This document shows, piece by piece, positions 1 through 10,927 of a DNA stretch of 64,000 nucleotides (position 1 is the first letter of the stretch; each line of letters begins with the position of its first letter). The stretch comes from Austropuccinia psidii. Its lineage: Eukaryota > Basidiomycota > Pucciniomycetes > Pucciniales > Sphaerophragmiaceae. The position numbers and the translations under genes were made by a program. The notes beneath the pieces were generated by a model. The model was not told the DNA's origin and did no database searches. It saw only the letters and a list, made by a program, of their open reading frames with translations. The DNA is taken from assembly GCA_023105745.1 (NCBI GenBank), contig JALGQZ010000009.1, positions 37,641,359 through 37,705,358 on the forward strand, written 5' to 3'.

Positions 1-1
1 C

Positions 2-831
2 AAGATATCAAGAGATCTTTCAACTGCCTTTCACCCTGAAACAGATGGACAGACAGAGAGGGTAAATCAGATACTAGAACAGTACCTTCGGATGTATGTC
101 AGCTATCATCAAGATGACTGGTACACCTGGCTCCCTCTGGCTGAATTTGCCTATAATAATGCAGAACCTTCATCAACCAAGCAATCACCTTTTTTCACCA
201 TTTATGGAAGAAATCCCAGCTTTGACTCAATCCATATTTCTCAAGATTCACCTGCTGGAAAGTTATCAACAAAACTCCAATCAGTACAGCAAGTTGTCAA
301 AGAAGAATTAGAGTCAGCAATAAGGAGATTCAAGAAGTATGCAGATAGAAATAGGGCAATTCCACCTGATTTCCAACCTGGGGACAAAGTATGGCTAGCG
401 TCCAAGAACATCAAGACAACAAGACCCACCAAGAAATTATCAGAAAGATGGTTGGGACCCTTTGAAGTTCTTAAGAAGATTGGCAGCCATGCATATCACC
501 TCAAGTTGCCTCAGCAATAGAAGACAGTTCACCCTGTATTCTATGTGTCCTTATTAGAACCAGTCAAGCATTCAACTATCCCAAATCGTCATCAATTGCC
601 GCCACCACCAGTTTTAGTGGAAGCCCAAGAAGAATGGGAAGTGGCTCAGGTTCTGGACTCAAAACTCAAAAGAGGTAAATTATGGTATCTTGTAGAGTGG
701 AAAGGATTCATTGAAGACCCAGAAAGAACCACTTGGGAACCAGCTTCCAACCTGACCAACTCACCAGATCTTGTCAAGGATTTCCACTCATTGTATCCAG
801 ACAAGCCTGGTCCAAATACCTCAAGAGTTTG
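2..831 (+). pseudogene. Ty3/gypsy integrase C-terminal half plus chromodomain, one in-frame stop
   Basis: The frame is open from the window edge. It begins just before the integrase motif STAFHPETDGQTERVNQ, whose E is the last catalytic acidic residue of the DDE core. It continues through the integrase C-terminal domain (FQPGDKVWLAS, LSERWLGPFEV) into a chromodomain (WEVAQVLDSKLKRGKLWYLV, then VEWKGF and TTWEPASNL). Such domains bind methylated histone H3 in the family and are thought to steer integration towards heterochromatin. The only lesion seen is TAG at 518-520, where family members normally have a tryptophan before the HPVFYVSLLEP motif; TGG to TAG is one transition. The frame ends at TGA 829-831. 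With this stop the element would make an integrase without chromodomain unless the stop is read through. Confidence 0.9.
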
Positions 832-838
832 ATTTTAT

Positions 839-955
839 GGTGCTTGGTGGGGAGAAGAAGTTATGAAAGTACGTTCCTCTCCTGGCATGCACCTTTAAGG
901 GGGTATTCTACCCATATGTTGTTGTAAGCATCACCTTGGCCACTTTGTGAGCACT
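839..955 (+). repeat. Direct repeat copy 1 (partner 1207-1313)
   Basis: The segment starting TGCTTGGTGGGGAG and containing TTATGAAAGTA and CATCACCTTGGCCACT recurs at 1207-1313 with substitutions and small indels. It probably arose by duplication inside the element after the chromodomain frame. Confidence 0.75.
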
Positions 956-1123
956 TGTCAATTCTTTGGACAGGTTCAGGAAGCATACAACATCAATACC
1001 CTCCATTTGGACCGTATCAAGATATGGCCAAATGTTTTCTTTCTTTCTTTATGTTTTCATTTTCTTTCTTTATTATCATTTCATTTTATGCCAATCATCA
1101 TAATTCAAGACATTCATTACTTC

Positions 1124-1201
1124 AAGTCATTTACGGCAATTCATTTCAGTAGTCATTTATGGCAAATCATTTCAGAAGGCATTTATGGCAATTTATTTCA
1201 G
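1124..1201 (+). repeat. Tandem repeat, three units of 26 bp
   Basis: Units 1124-1149, 1150-1175 and 1176-1201 share the pattern GTCATTTATGGCAAT followed by CATTTCAG, with one to four differences each. Confidence 0.8.
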
Positions 1202-1206
1202 TCTTA

Positions 1207-1313
1207 GGGTGCTTGGTGGGGAGTGGAAGTTATGAAAGTAAGTTCCATCTCCTGGTATGCATCCCTGAGGGTTCTACTTCTTGTAAAACATCACCTTGGC
1301 CACTCTGTGAGCA
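1207..1313 (+). repeat. Direct repeat copy 2 (partner 839-955)
   Basis: Second copy of the repeat at 839-955; the shared blocks are TGCTTGGTGGGGAG, TTATGAAAGTA and CATCACCTTGGCCACT. Confidence 0.75.
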
Positions 1314-1610
1314 TCAAAATGCTTGGTTTTCACTTTTCAGACACTTTTTTGGCCAGAATCAAGCAACTCACCACAAGAAGGACCAACCATCAGGATTTTT
1401 CTTTATTTCTTTCTTTACTCTCATTTTCTCTTATTATTTTTCTTTCTTTCTTTACTTGTATAATTTTCTTTCTTTTATTTCTTTAAAGCAGCAGAATCCC
1501 CTCCCCAAATCATGTATTGGGAGGTTCCATTATCTTTTTTATTTTTTATTTTTTAGTATTTATAAGAGTGGGGATAGAAGCCAAACCAAACACAAACAAG
1601 GAAAAGGAAA

Positions 1611-2851
1611 CTAGTTATCTCTACCCAAGTCATCAAAAGTTCTCTGGAAGTCATTTATCAACTCATCCTCATACCAGGCAAATTTTGCAGCCATCTCTTC
1701 AGAAGCAGTACCTGGAATAGTCCTTTCATTGGCATACATAATCACCTCTCTGCTATTTCTATCAACCCTCCTGAACAATCTGGCCACAGCATCTTGATTT
1801 TCACTAGCCGCGTTGGGATCTTCTCTGGTAACCCGGATAGGCCAACGTTCTCTTCTTTGGAAGACTTGGGCGGCAGGAAACGGCAAAGGGGATAATCCAT
1901 CTCTTCTTCTGCTGGAGCTGGCCATAGGTTGGAGTTGACGGGAGGTGGTTATGGGTGAGTTTCTAGGCTGTTGAACTGGTGATGGTCTTACTGCTGGAAT
2001 CAAGGCAGGCCTGGTGGTATGGGAAGTAGTTGGTGAAGGAGGAGGAAGGGTTGTAGGAACGGAGGCAAGCATTGGTTGAAAGGTTCTTGGAGTACTGGGA
2101 ATGACTTGACTTTGGAATCTGGTGTTGGAAAGAGTTTGAGAGGAGGAATTGCTGGATGGATGGCCACTTGAATGGGGAATAACTTGAACTTCTTCACCAT
2201 CCAACTCATCACTTCCTTCAGCATCTGGATCTGATGGGGAATCAACAATTCTTCTTAGCTTCTTCACTACTTTCACCACTCCATCAGCATTGGTCCTTGA
2301 AATTGGAATTTCTGAGCTGTAGTGGATGGGCCTACCACCAATTGGAATGGACCCTCCAACATTAGTCCATCTGGCCACATCCCTCTGCCTGGAACCAGTC
2401 ACTACATCAAGATATCAGCACCAATTCAATCAAAATATGCAAAGCACTCACATTGAGAAAATCCAGAAGTGGCATCAGGGGTAGGCTCCTCAAGAATGGG
2501 GAATTCCTGCCCATAAGGCCCATCCTTCCTACTCCACAAGTGTCTCTTGACCCGGGACAAAGTTGATCCGGTACGGCGGCATGGCTTCTTCCCAATAAAG
2601 CAGAAATGGCATTTTGACGATCGAGGATTGTAATGTTGAAAGCAATCCTTACCCCTGGCCAAACACTCAGTACAGGCAGGATCAAGGACTTCAACTGCTC
2701 TGAACCCATCATATGTTTGGGAGGGGTCAAAATGGACAGAAGACGCCATAGAAGGAGAAGACAATCGACTGAAGACGCCAGAACCATGAAGAATAGACGG
2801 TGGCGGTGCAGAAGGGGAAGATTCAGTGAGCTCAGTCAGTTTGGAACTCAT
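1611..2851 (-). CDS. Antisense two-exon gene inside the chromovirus, Zn2Cys6-type cysteine cluster protein
   Basis: Exon 1 runs 2851 to 2452, a 50 bp intron 2451 to 2402 (GTGAGT...TAG), and exon 2 2401 to 1611. The join restores one frame (T|TG, Leu) and gives about 396 residues. The start chosen is the ATG at 2851 (MSSKLTELTE); an in-frame ATG at 2968 is possible. Residues about 55-90 contain C-x2-C-x6-C-x10-C-x2-C-x6-C, which fits the fungal Zn2Cys6 binuclear cluster consensus exactly, followed by KKPCRRTG. The rest is Ser/Pro-rich and low complexity, with an acidic stretch (DSPSDPDAEGSDELDGEE) and a compact C-terminus (EEMAAKFAWYEDELINDFQR). It lies head to tail against the retrotransposon, between pol and the 3' LTR. 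A role in DNA binding or transcription is inferred; it could instead be a domesticated or decoy frame. The frame is open with no damage, unlike the neighbouring pol. Confidence 0.72.
2402..2451 (-). other. Intron of the antisense gene, 50 bp
   Basis: On the minus strand it starts GTGAGT and ends TAG. Removing it joins two open frames (exon 1 phase 1), and a short fungal intron is expected. Without splicing the protein would end after a few extra codons in the intron. Confidence 0.75.
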
Positions 2852-3878
2852 AACTGAAGAATATGCAAGCAGAAGATTCAAGACGTCAGAATCAATCCAC
2901 TCCATATCAAGAAAAAAGGAACTTGACTCAAGGAAATGGGGCCACAACTCAATTATGCCCCCCCTCAAAGCCTCTAAGGTGAAGGTTCATACCCCTTTGG
3001 GGCTGAACTCATCACCAGGGGCCTCCCCTGCAGCTTTGGGGAGGCCAGGATCTTGATGGTCCTGGACCCCATCAATGGGTCCAGGCCATGTAGGGTAAAA
3101 ATGGGTAAGGGCCATCTCTGGACCCCTTGGTCACCCTGGGTCCCCAGCAAATTTGGGCCCAGGGGCTCCATTTTGGTCCTGGGGGCCTCCAATAGCCCCC
3201 ACGGACCGCGGACCGCGGCGTACGGTCCACGGCCCACAGACCGCGAACCACGGACCGCGGCCCACGGCCCACGGACCGCGGACCGTAGGATCCCAAAGAC
3301 TCAAAAGGGCCAAAAAAGGCCAAAAATCAAGATATCAAGGTTTTTCACCAGAGCACCCAAAAAGGCCCATAGGCCATAAAAAAATCAAAGGCATCAAAAT
3401 CCATCAGAGCAAAGGCCATAGCCCAAAGTGCCTTATAGGTCTGTAAGGCCATCTCCATGGATTATGGGGACAAGACCCCTTGGAGGAAATTTTTTCAAAT
3501 GTTTCAATTTTTCAATTTTTTTTCCAGAGATTTAAGGCTTGCCCAATGAGTACACTTCATATACTCATTGGGCGTCATTTTTTGAGCACAAGAGCTCAGT
3601 GGTCCTTATTCTGGGATATATCCCAAGGCCACACCCCAAGAGCATGGCTGATTGAATCAAGAGAAAGAATGGCATATTGTGGAAGGAATACTCACTTAAG
3701 CTTGGAAAAAGGGGGGGAATCAATTGAATTTGGCAGGGAAGAAGGAATGAAGGATTTTCAGGATAATGGTCAAGAGGAAAAGAAAATTAAAAAGAAAATT
3801 TTTTGAAAAAATGTGGGGATATTGAGATGCCACTCAACAGTGGCAGGGTATTATGGTGTTCAGGAGCCCACCAGTTTC
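2852..3878. promoter_or_regulatory. GC-rich region between the antisense gene start and the polypurine tract
   Basis: No plausible gene. The region is unusually rich in GGCC and holds a CGG/CCG array (3200-3288). It is the only place that can hold the promoter of the minus-strand gene starting at 2851. Open frames across 3053-3446 are by-products of the repetitive GC-rich sequence. Confidence 0.5.
3200..3288. repeat. CGG/CCG triplet array (CpG-dense microcluster)
   Basis: About ten CGG and at least six CCG triplets occur in under 90 bp, in repeats of ACCGCGG, ACGGCCC and ACGGACC, in a window that otherwise has very few CpG. Several CCGCGG palindromes put two half-sites back to back. It is about 350 bp upstream of the antisense Zn2Cys6-type gene; proteins of that family bind paired CGG triplets. 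Confidence 0.8.
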
Positions 3879-3890
3879 AAGAGGGGGATA
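3879..3890 (+). other. Polypurine tract of the chromovirus
   Basis: AAGAGGGGGATA, one base before the LTR start TGTAACAACC at 3892. Its position and composition are those of the plus-strand DNA primer of Ty3-type elements. Confidence 0.85.
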
Positions 3891-3891
3891 C

Positions 3892-4651
3892 TGTAACAAC
3901 CATCCATCAGGGGTAAGGGTTTTCATTCATACACCCACTCAAACACCTCAAATCAGCAAATCCAGTATCTGCACCAGCAGTCAGTTTCAGCAATCTTCAT
4001 TCTGAAACATGCATACAGCTTGGTACATCAATACAGCCTGTCAATACCTGTACAGGTTGGATTCACCCAATACAGTTTCAATACACCAGTATGGAACTGT
4101 ATGATCACTCAAATACACCATACCTCTTGTACAGGTTCTGTACAGCTGTACAGGACCTGTAGTGGTCAGACTCAATTCAATCATCAATTGTTCTCATGAA
4201 AATTCTTCCTCTGGATCAGGGCTGGTGATTCTCACATATACCAGCCCCTCTTTCTCCCCCCTGGGGACTTTTCCCCAGTTAATTAATTTAGTTTATTTAT
4301 TATTTTATAATTACTCTTATCCTTATTTTGGGTATTATAATTATTTAATCTTAAGTTAGTCTTTGCATTTCTCTCTTCGCCTGTACAGTATGAGTTGGGT
4401 GGCCATATCCTTATTAACCCTTCTCTTTCCATTCTGACAGGTTGAAACAGTGGACTTGGACTTGTTTGTGGTTGGCTCTTCTATTCTTTTACTCTTATCT
4501 TTTGTTGCTGCTTTTCTTATATTTATTCTTTAGCAATTTATCTTTAACACTCTTAAGTGTATCCCCTTTTATCTTATCTTTGAGCCCTCCATAAGTGAGT
4601 CCCAGTTTACTGAGTGCCAGGCCCTCTTCACTTCAAAGAGCCCCTGTGACA
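3892..4651 (+). repeat. 3' LTR of the chromovirus, 760 bp
   Basis: Starts TGTAACAACC and ends CCCCTGTGACA (TG...CA). A polypurine tract precedes it and element A coding sequence follows directly. Its 3' half resembles the solo LTR at 40188-41873 (shared CACATATACC, CTGGGGACTT, CCCCAGTTAATTAAT, GGTTGAAACAGT). Confidence 0.85.
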
Positions 4652-4656
4652 GCCAA

Positions 4657-7600
4657 CTGCATTGGTGTGGCTTTTGCCTTCTTTGTATATGATGGTGATT
4701 GTACCTCTATACTCTTGGATGGCTATTTGCCACCTCAACAGACGTCTATTGGTAGTCTTAATATTAAGTAAGGACTTGAGTGTTGTGCAATCTGTATAGA
4801 ATTCAGTGACTGCACCCTCCAGATAATAAGGAAGTCTCTCCAGGTCCCAGACTAGGCATAGGCATTCAGTCTGGGACGCTCCATACCTAGCTTCTGAATC
4901 TTTCAGGTGCCTGGAAATTTAGCATATCACCCCTTCCCTTGGTTCACCATCCACAATTTGTGATTGGTGTAGGGCTGCTCCTAATCCTTGAATACAGGCT
5001 GCATCTATATACAACTTGAAGGGTAATTCAAATACAGGAAGTATCAGGACAGGTGCATTAGTGAGCTCACGTTTGATCTTCTCATATGCATCCCTCCTTT
5101 CCTTGGTAATTTTCAAAACTACATCTTTTGAGCATAACTTTCAAGGTTGTTCCTTTAGTAGCTAGGAAGCCCAAGGAAAGATTGAATTTCTTTGATGTTC
5201 TTTTGTACTTGTTTTTGCAGTACTGCTGCTACTTTATTTTGGTCTATGGCCAGACTAAGGCGTGAGACTTTATGTCCCAGTGCCAGTAATTCTTGTTGGC
5301 CAAAATTACACTTCTTAAGTGAAATTTTTGTATTTATGGGTGTAAATTTGCTTAGTACTCTGTATATGTACTGCACATGCTCTTCACATATATCTGAGTA
5401 TATTATGATGTCATCAATATATACTACCATCCAGCCTTCTAATATTTATTCTTGAAATATTGTGTCCATCATCCTCTGGAAGTGGGCTGGTACATTTTTG
5501 ATGCCAAATGGCATCCTTGTATACTCATATATACCCATATGGCATATAATTCTCAGTAACTTCATGGAGTTTGGTTTAACTCCATTCTGGTGGAAGCCTT
5601 TCATATAATCCATCTTGGTTATATATTTGGCTTTTTCCAGTTTATCTAGGGAAAGAGGTATCCTTGGTATAGGGTACCAATCAGCTTTTGTGTAGTTATT
5701 TAGGGCTTTGAAATCCCCACAGAACCTAGATTTTCCATCATTCCAAGTGATAAGGACAGGATTGGTGATTTCCACTATTTAATTGTGTCATATCTTCCTG
5801 ATGAAATCCATGCCTAGTAGTTAATTGATGTGTTTCTCAATTTCTTTCCTAGTTTCCAGGCTTTCTAGATATGGAGGTCTTCTGAGCATGGGTGGATAAG
5901 GTCTTTCCACATCTAGATATAATTATATATCATGGCCTCTTATTTTTCCCAAGGGTTCTTCACCAATGGTAAATTCTGGTCTATTTTCTCTCAGCATTCT
6001 CAGTAAACGAAGTTTTTGTTTAATCATGAGGCTGGCTCTGAATTTTCCCTCTCTGAATTCATTCAGTAATTCCCCTAGAGGGTCATGGGTGGACATCTGT
6101 TATATGACAAGTGAAAATTTCTTTTCCTTGTTTGTACCTATGGTAATGTGCCTTCTCTTACTGTTGCAAATATCAATGCCATAGATAATTTTTTAGTATG
6201 TTCCCAATAAGAATCCTTGTATATGGGCATCATCAAGCACAACAAGCTCTGGGTTCAGTGTGATATCACCTTTCCTATGGGGTATAATTATCTCTTTGAT
6301 AATTGTCCCAATGGATGTCATCTTCCCTTATGCACTTTTAAATTTCTTTGCCTTGGTTGGGAAGAGCTTCTTCTCCCGATTTGGCAAGTGGTTATTCAGA
6401 TACTTGTTTGTCACTATTGAGCATTGTGCACCACTTTCAATGATAAATGGGTGTTGAGTGTTGTCAATACAAACGTTAATCTTTGTGGCTGTCCAATTTA
6501 TATATGCCATTCCTTTAGTTGGTGTGACTAGGAATGTTTGTGCATCTTGTGTGTATTCACACAAGTTTCTCTTTGCAGTATCTTGTGGAATGCCTGCCTC
6601 TAACTTTCTGTCCTGAATTTCTATTTGTGTTTCCTCTTGGTACCCCACTATAAATTCTTCTCTTGGGTCTTGGTCATCATCAGATTGTTCTCTGATGGAA
6701 TCACCCATGGAGTCTGATCCAGAATCCTCTGTTGGGGATTCCTCCTCTGGGACTTTCTCAATGGCGTAAAATTGCTTCTTTGCCTTTGGACAGTTATGGG
6801 AAAAGTGGTCAGTTTAACCACAATTGTGACAAGTATTTTTCTTCTTTGTAACTTCTGCTATTTTTTCTTTGGGTTTGTCTTTGAAGTCCACCCTAAAAGG
6901 TTGTTTCTCTTTGAAACTACTGCTTATAAATTGGGAATATTTCCCTATATTTGTTCTTTTCCTTACATTTTGTAAAGTGTTTGAAATGTCATCTAGAGTG
7001 AAACTTTGGTTGCAACTGCATTTTACTGCATTCACTAGTTCCCCTGGAATTTGTGTCAGGAGTTTGTGGTTCCTCATCTGAATGTTCATTTGAGGATCAA
7101 TAGCTTTAAGTCTTTTAGACTATCTAAGACACCACTCATATGGATCCTTGTTTACAGAGTACTTCTCATTTTCAAATGACATGGTCTTTGGCCATATACA
7201 AGTACCATTGTTTTAATTTTGGATTATCTGACTCTTCCATCATGGCCAGCTCCTTCTGCCATGGAGTTCTTTCATTTCTATGTACCAAACAATAGCATGA
7301 CCTTTAAATTCTGTATTTATTCTAGAAGTGATCCAGTAATCTGGTATGCATGGTACATTAAGGAAGAGTCAATCAATATAATCAATGAGTTCCATGTGAT
7401 CATATTCTCCTGTGCCAGAGAATTTGGGACGGCTTGAGGCCTCTAGAAGCTGTTTTTGAGGCTTACTTCTGAGAATAAGACATATTCTCTCCATCCTGGT
7501 ATTGAGATTCAGACCTTGCCTTACTCACCAATAAGGCATCTGGTTTGATGTCTTCTTGCTGGTATGGATCATTCATAATATGGCCTTGTGGTTGGGGCTT

Positions 7601-8025
7601 CAGATTTTGGTAGGCATTGAACAGTTTGTTTATATCTTCATCAAGACAATCCCTGTCCCTTTTGCAGCTGTGCTGTTCTTCAAAGACTTGATTCAGTATT
7701 TTATTGGTTTCTTGAGAAGCTTTGCTCAATTGAGAATGGCCTTCTTGGAGAGTTTTGACAATTTTGTGCATGGAGGCTGGTAATGGTTTCATCCTCTCAT
7801 GGCTTTCTTGGAGCTCTTCAAACTGTTTTTGAGTTTTATTGGTGAATTGGGAAATTTGTAACCACATTGCATCACTGTTTATGCTACTCTCAGGTGTAAC
7901 AACACTGTGTTCATTCTTAGTGAGGGTAATATTTCTATTTTTGGGGTTACTGATTCTAGAAGTATTTACAACTATTCCTGGCTCTTGTTTACTTCTTTCA
8001 CCAAGTCCAACAGCTTCTGGATCAT
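4657..8025 (-). pseudogene. Gag-Pol relic of element A (Gag, protease, RT, RNase H)
   Basis: On the minus strand from 8025: the Gag start region at the ATGA junction; a Gag coiled-coil segment about 7463-7920 (SHERMKPLPASMHKIVKTLQ); a zinc knuckle CX2CX4HX4C near 6780-6835 with a stop inside; the protease region 6328-6708 with IIESGAQCSIV; RT 5155-5775 with an intact YIDD (MVVYIDDIIIYS) and MPFGIKN; and RNase H 4919-5116 ([17 protein letters not shown]). Several stops and frame changes separate these blocks, so no full protein can be made. The protease has Glu where the catalytic Asp of D-S/T-G is expected. The reading ends at the chromovirus LTR after YKEGK. Confidence 0.85.
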
Positions 8026-9010
8026 TGGGTCTGACGTTTTCTGCCTTTGGCTGAAAGATATCTTGTTTTTGTGCTTGTATCCTTGTCTTCTCCTGGAAAC
8101 TACCTGGGCTTGCAAAGAATGGTGACTTTTGGCCACCTATCTGCTGGTGCCTGAATGGTTTGAAGCCACTGGAGAGTTGGGTTGGTCTACTCCTTGTGAG
8201 CCTGAAGGAATCAGAGTAGGCCCTGTCTGGTTCAGCTGTTCTTCTATAGCTTGGATATTGGCTTGATTCTCCCTTATCCTGGTCACCCTCTCTTTCATAA
8301 GTCTGAACTTCCTGGTGGGATTCTATCCTTTGGTGATCTCCATAACATCTTTGAAGGATATCTCTCTGAGACAAATCTTCTGGAAGCATGCTCCAAGTGC
8401 TTCCCAGTGTGATGCTAGGTTGAACCTCCTGTTGTTCATACTCCATTGGAAAAGATCTTTGAGGAGTTTGTGGAGCTGAAGAAATTTATCCATATCCTTC
8501 CATTTGTCTGGTTTGAGGTTTCTGTTGAATTGGAAGGAAATTGGCAGAGTAGGTATGATTTCCCTCAGTGTCTTGCCATCCACCACTGTGTCCAAGGTGT
8601 CCTCTTACTTGTCTTCTGGTTCTGGAAAGAGCTTCTCTGTCCTCTGGCTGGTTCCTTGAGATTCCAAGGTTCCTGAGGTATACAGGTGATATATCAGTGT
8701 TTGCAAGCAGTCAAAAACTTAATGTTCTTAGGTTATTTAACTTTTACTGTTCCTTGTACAAATTTATTCTCTACTGCTTTTGAAAATTTGCCTTTAGAGG
8801 TTATAACTGGGTTAATTATGGTAATTTTCCCTGTACAAGTTATCAAGGTTGGTTTGCCTTGTATTGATGCAGAGTATTGTGGTTTTCTACTCCTTTGGGT
8901 GGCAATTGGTGTCCACTTCTTTGCTGTTATGATTCCTTCACTGTGCCTCTTTCCTTTGCCCTTTCTGCTTTCTGGTTATTCAGATATCACAGGTGTAATG
9001 CGCTGTGACT
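8022..9010 (-). pseudogene. ORF1 relic of element A, two exons, decayed
   Basis: Exon 2 starts at about 8672, after the acceptor CCTCAG, and reads through a recognisable segment (8323-8595: LREIIPTLPISFQFNRNLKP, KDLFQWSMNNRRFNLASH) before a stop at the position of the conserved GWNP. It ends at TGA 8022-8024, which overlaps ATG 8023-8025 of the Gag frame (ATGA). Exon 1 (about 8741-9010) is damaged, and its donor appears mutated from GT to TT. Same layout as ORF1 in B (22985-23991) and C (44131-45042). Function unknown. Confidence 0.65.
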
Positions 9011-9659
9011 GGGTTTTGAGTGATATGAAGTTCTCTTCCACTTAATGAAAGAGGAAGAAGAGTGCTTATGTCAGTTAAGATTTCTTAAAACTCTATTTGC
9101 ATGTCTAAAAATGACCTCTGGGCAATATACTCCTATATTGTACCCTTGTATTATGATGGTGTAATTGAAATTATAAATTACATGTCAAAAATACAGCTTT
9201 GTGTATTTCTGGTATACTGTTTATGTACCAGTATCTCACAAATTAACTTGTAATCAACAAGTGTATTCTCAGAAGTGGTTATGTAATGGGCAATTGAAAT
9301 TATCAATATGCCCAACCACGCCTCTAATGCTGTTATTTACAGCAATAGAGGTGTTCTTTTTAATTAAAAAAGAGCTTTATTTATGGCCCTTAAGTGTTTT
9401 AACATTTGAAACATGTCAAAAATAAGTATAATTGTGAATAAATTGTAATCAACCACGTGAAATAAGCAATAATAATAAAAAGACGGTGGTATATAATGAT
9501 ATACCACTCAAAAAATAATAATAAGATATGTATTACATAATTTTTTTAAGAATTTGGCGCCTAAAAAAAGAAATAAAAATGTCAGAAATTAAGAATATAA
9601 GAGAAAAAACTCACTTGTTGCATGAAAAAGGTCAAAAAAACACAGACAAGCCCCCAAAA
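9010..9659 (-). other. 5' leader and primer-binding site of element A
   Basis: Untranslated leader between ORF1 and the 5' LTR. At 9641-9659 the minus strand reads TTTTGGGGGCTTGTCTGTG directly after the LTR, the primer-binding site position. An inverted repeat with 9 bp arms (GTGGTATAT, loop AATG) lies at 9486-9507 and is conserved in elements B and E. Confidence 0.7.
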
Positions 9660-10087
9660 TGTCAGGCTGCGTCTATGATGAAGTTATAATAATAATATTT
9701 AAAGCTTTAAATTTGACTGTGACACATTGAAATTACTTTAAAAAAGGGTTGAGGATGATAATGATGTTTGGAAATTAAGTAATAAGGGCTTTACTATTAA
9801 GGAATAGTGGTGGTGAGCACTGTTGAAAGCCCTGGGTGCAGTCTTACCAGTTGGGTTACTATAATAAGAACTACAATACTAAGAATTAAAGTATACCTGA
9901 CTTGTTTTCCAAGAGTATAATTGTTTCTAACAGCTGTATTACATAAGAATTTAAGAAAAGGCCCCCTTTTATCCTGAATTGGGGTGGAAAGGTCCTCTAG
10001 ACCATCCATATATAGGAAGTGAAAAGTTTTTAACTTCTGGGTACTGGATTGTGGTTTCCAAAAAGCCTGTATGCACTTTATTGGGCT

Positions 10088-10113
10088 CAGATGTGGCTTT
10101 GAAACCACATCTG
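10088..10113. promoter_or_regulatory. 26 bp palindrome in the LTR of element A
   Basis: Arms CAGATGTGG...CCACATCTG with one mismatched pair in the stem. The same palindrome is perfect in both B LTRs (17523-17548, 25060-25085). In element orientation it lies upstream of a TATA-like ATAAAAGG, so it may be a protein-binding dyad. Confidence 0.55.
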
Positions 10114-10927
10114 GGCAGTTTCCACCAATACAGGATGAAAATTTTCATCTGGGGATCACACAGCTCTCTTCTGACGTGTATGATGTGTAGAATTCTGTAC
10201 ACAACCTGTATGGGACCCCAGTATTAAATGAACTTTGAGGTATTGAAGTATAAACATTATTCTTTGTCCTTTTGACACCCCATAATCATGGTTGTGGGAT
10301 ATTATCCCACAGTGAAGGTTTATTGGCCCAATTGTGGGATTTTAACCTTAAAACTGCTATACCTTTGTCACTTGTTAATATATTGAGCTCAAATATGGTT
10401 CATTGTGTAGCTCTGGATGGGATATACACAATGGTATCTCATTTGGTACAGGTATCATTAAATATGGCAAAGGTATTCCATGTATAAGTTTTGTTATTCA
10501 TACAAATGATTTTATCAATATCTGTATGGGACTTATTTGCTCCATAACTATAGCTCTAGATGAGATATGAAGAAATGAAATGCACCATCAGATAGCCCTG
10601 ATTGTCCTCTTTCCAAAAAGATCCCACTTGAAGTATCTCACACTAAAATTGTAGACATTAGATTGGAGGTGAATACTTTGTTCACCCTTATTTGGCCATA
10701 ACTTCTGTAATTTTAGTGTTAGCTCAATTTGGCTAGTACCATTGGATAGCCCTTAATATAGAGTTTCAATTTGAAGATCCATCTTCTAGGGTCAAGCCTC
10801 TCCCTCTGGGTTTCAGATGAGAGTTGAAAATTAAGGTATATGTTCAGCAACAACTTTGAGCAGGAATAACTTTTTTATTCTTTGTCCCATGGTAATGGGA
10901 CTTGCATATTTGGAAAGAGGTGATTTT

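Larger units (their letters stand above)
832..1610 (+). other. Non-coding 3' region of the chromovirus with repeats and pyrimidine tracts
   Basis: No convincing reading frame. It contains two diverged direct repeats (839-955 and 1207-1313), three 26 bp tandem units (1124-1201) and T/C-rich runs around 1030-1085 and 1395-1480. Lying between pol and the antisense gene, it probably serves as 3' untranslated sequence for both transcripts. Confidence 0.6.
1..4651 (+). mobile_element. Ty3/gypsy chromovirus, 3' part, inserted into element A
   Basis: The order along the plus strand is integrase C-terminus and chromodomain (2-831), a long 3' non-pol region carrying an antisense gene (1611-2851), a polypurine tract (3879-3890) and an LTR (3892-4651). 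The 5' part lies outside the window. Immediately after the LTR the sequence continues as the RNase H coding region of minus-strand element A, so this element is a nested insertion. The 5 bases after the LTR (4652-4656, GCCAA) should be the target-site duplication, but the other copy is off-window. Confidence 0.88.

Noticed and set aside
1611..2402. GTG-initiated independent gene
   Set aside because: The GTG consists of the last intron base plus exon bases; splicing to 2452-2851 gives a better gene.
3053..3446. Overlapping frames on both strands across the CGG array
   Set aside because: Open in many frames because of the repetitive GC-rich sequence; protein would be low-complexity Pro/Arg/Gly repeats.
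7463..8446. 327-codon minus-strand frame as an intact gene
   Set aside because: It mixes frames: the first part overlaps ORF1 in a third frame and only the later part is Gag of element A, so it is a decay product.
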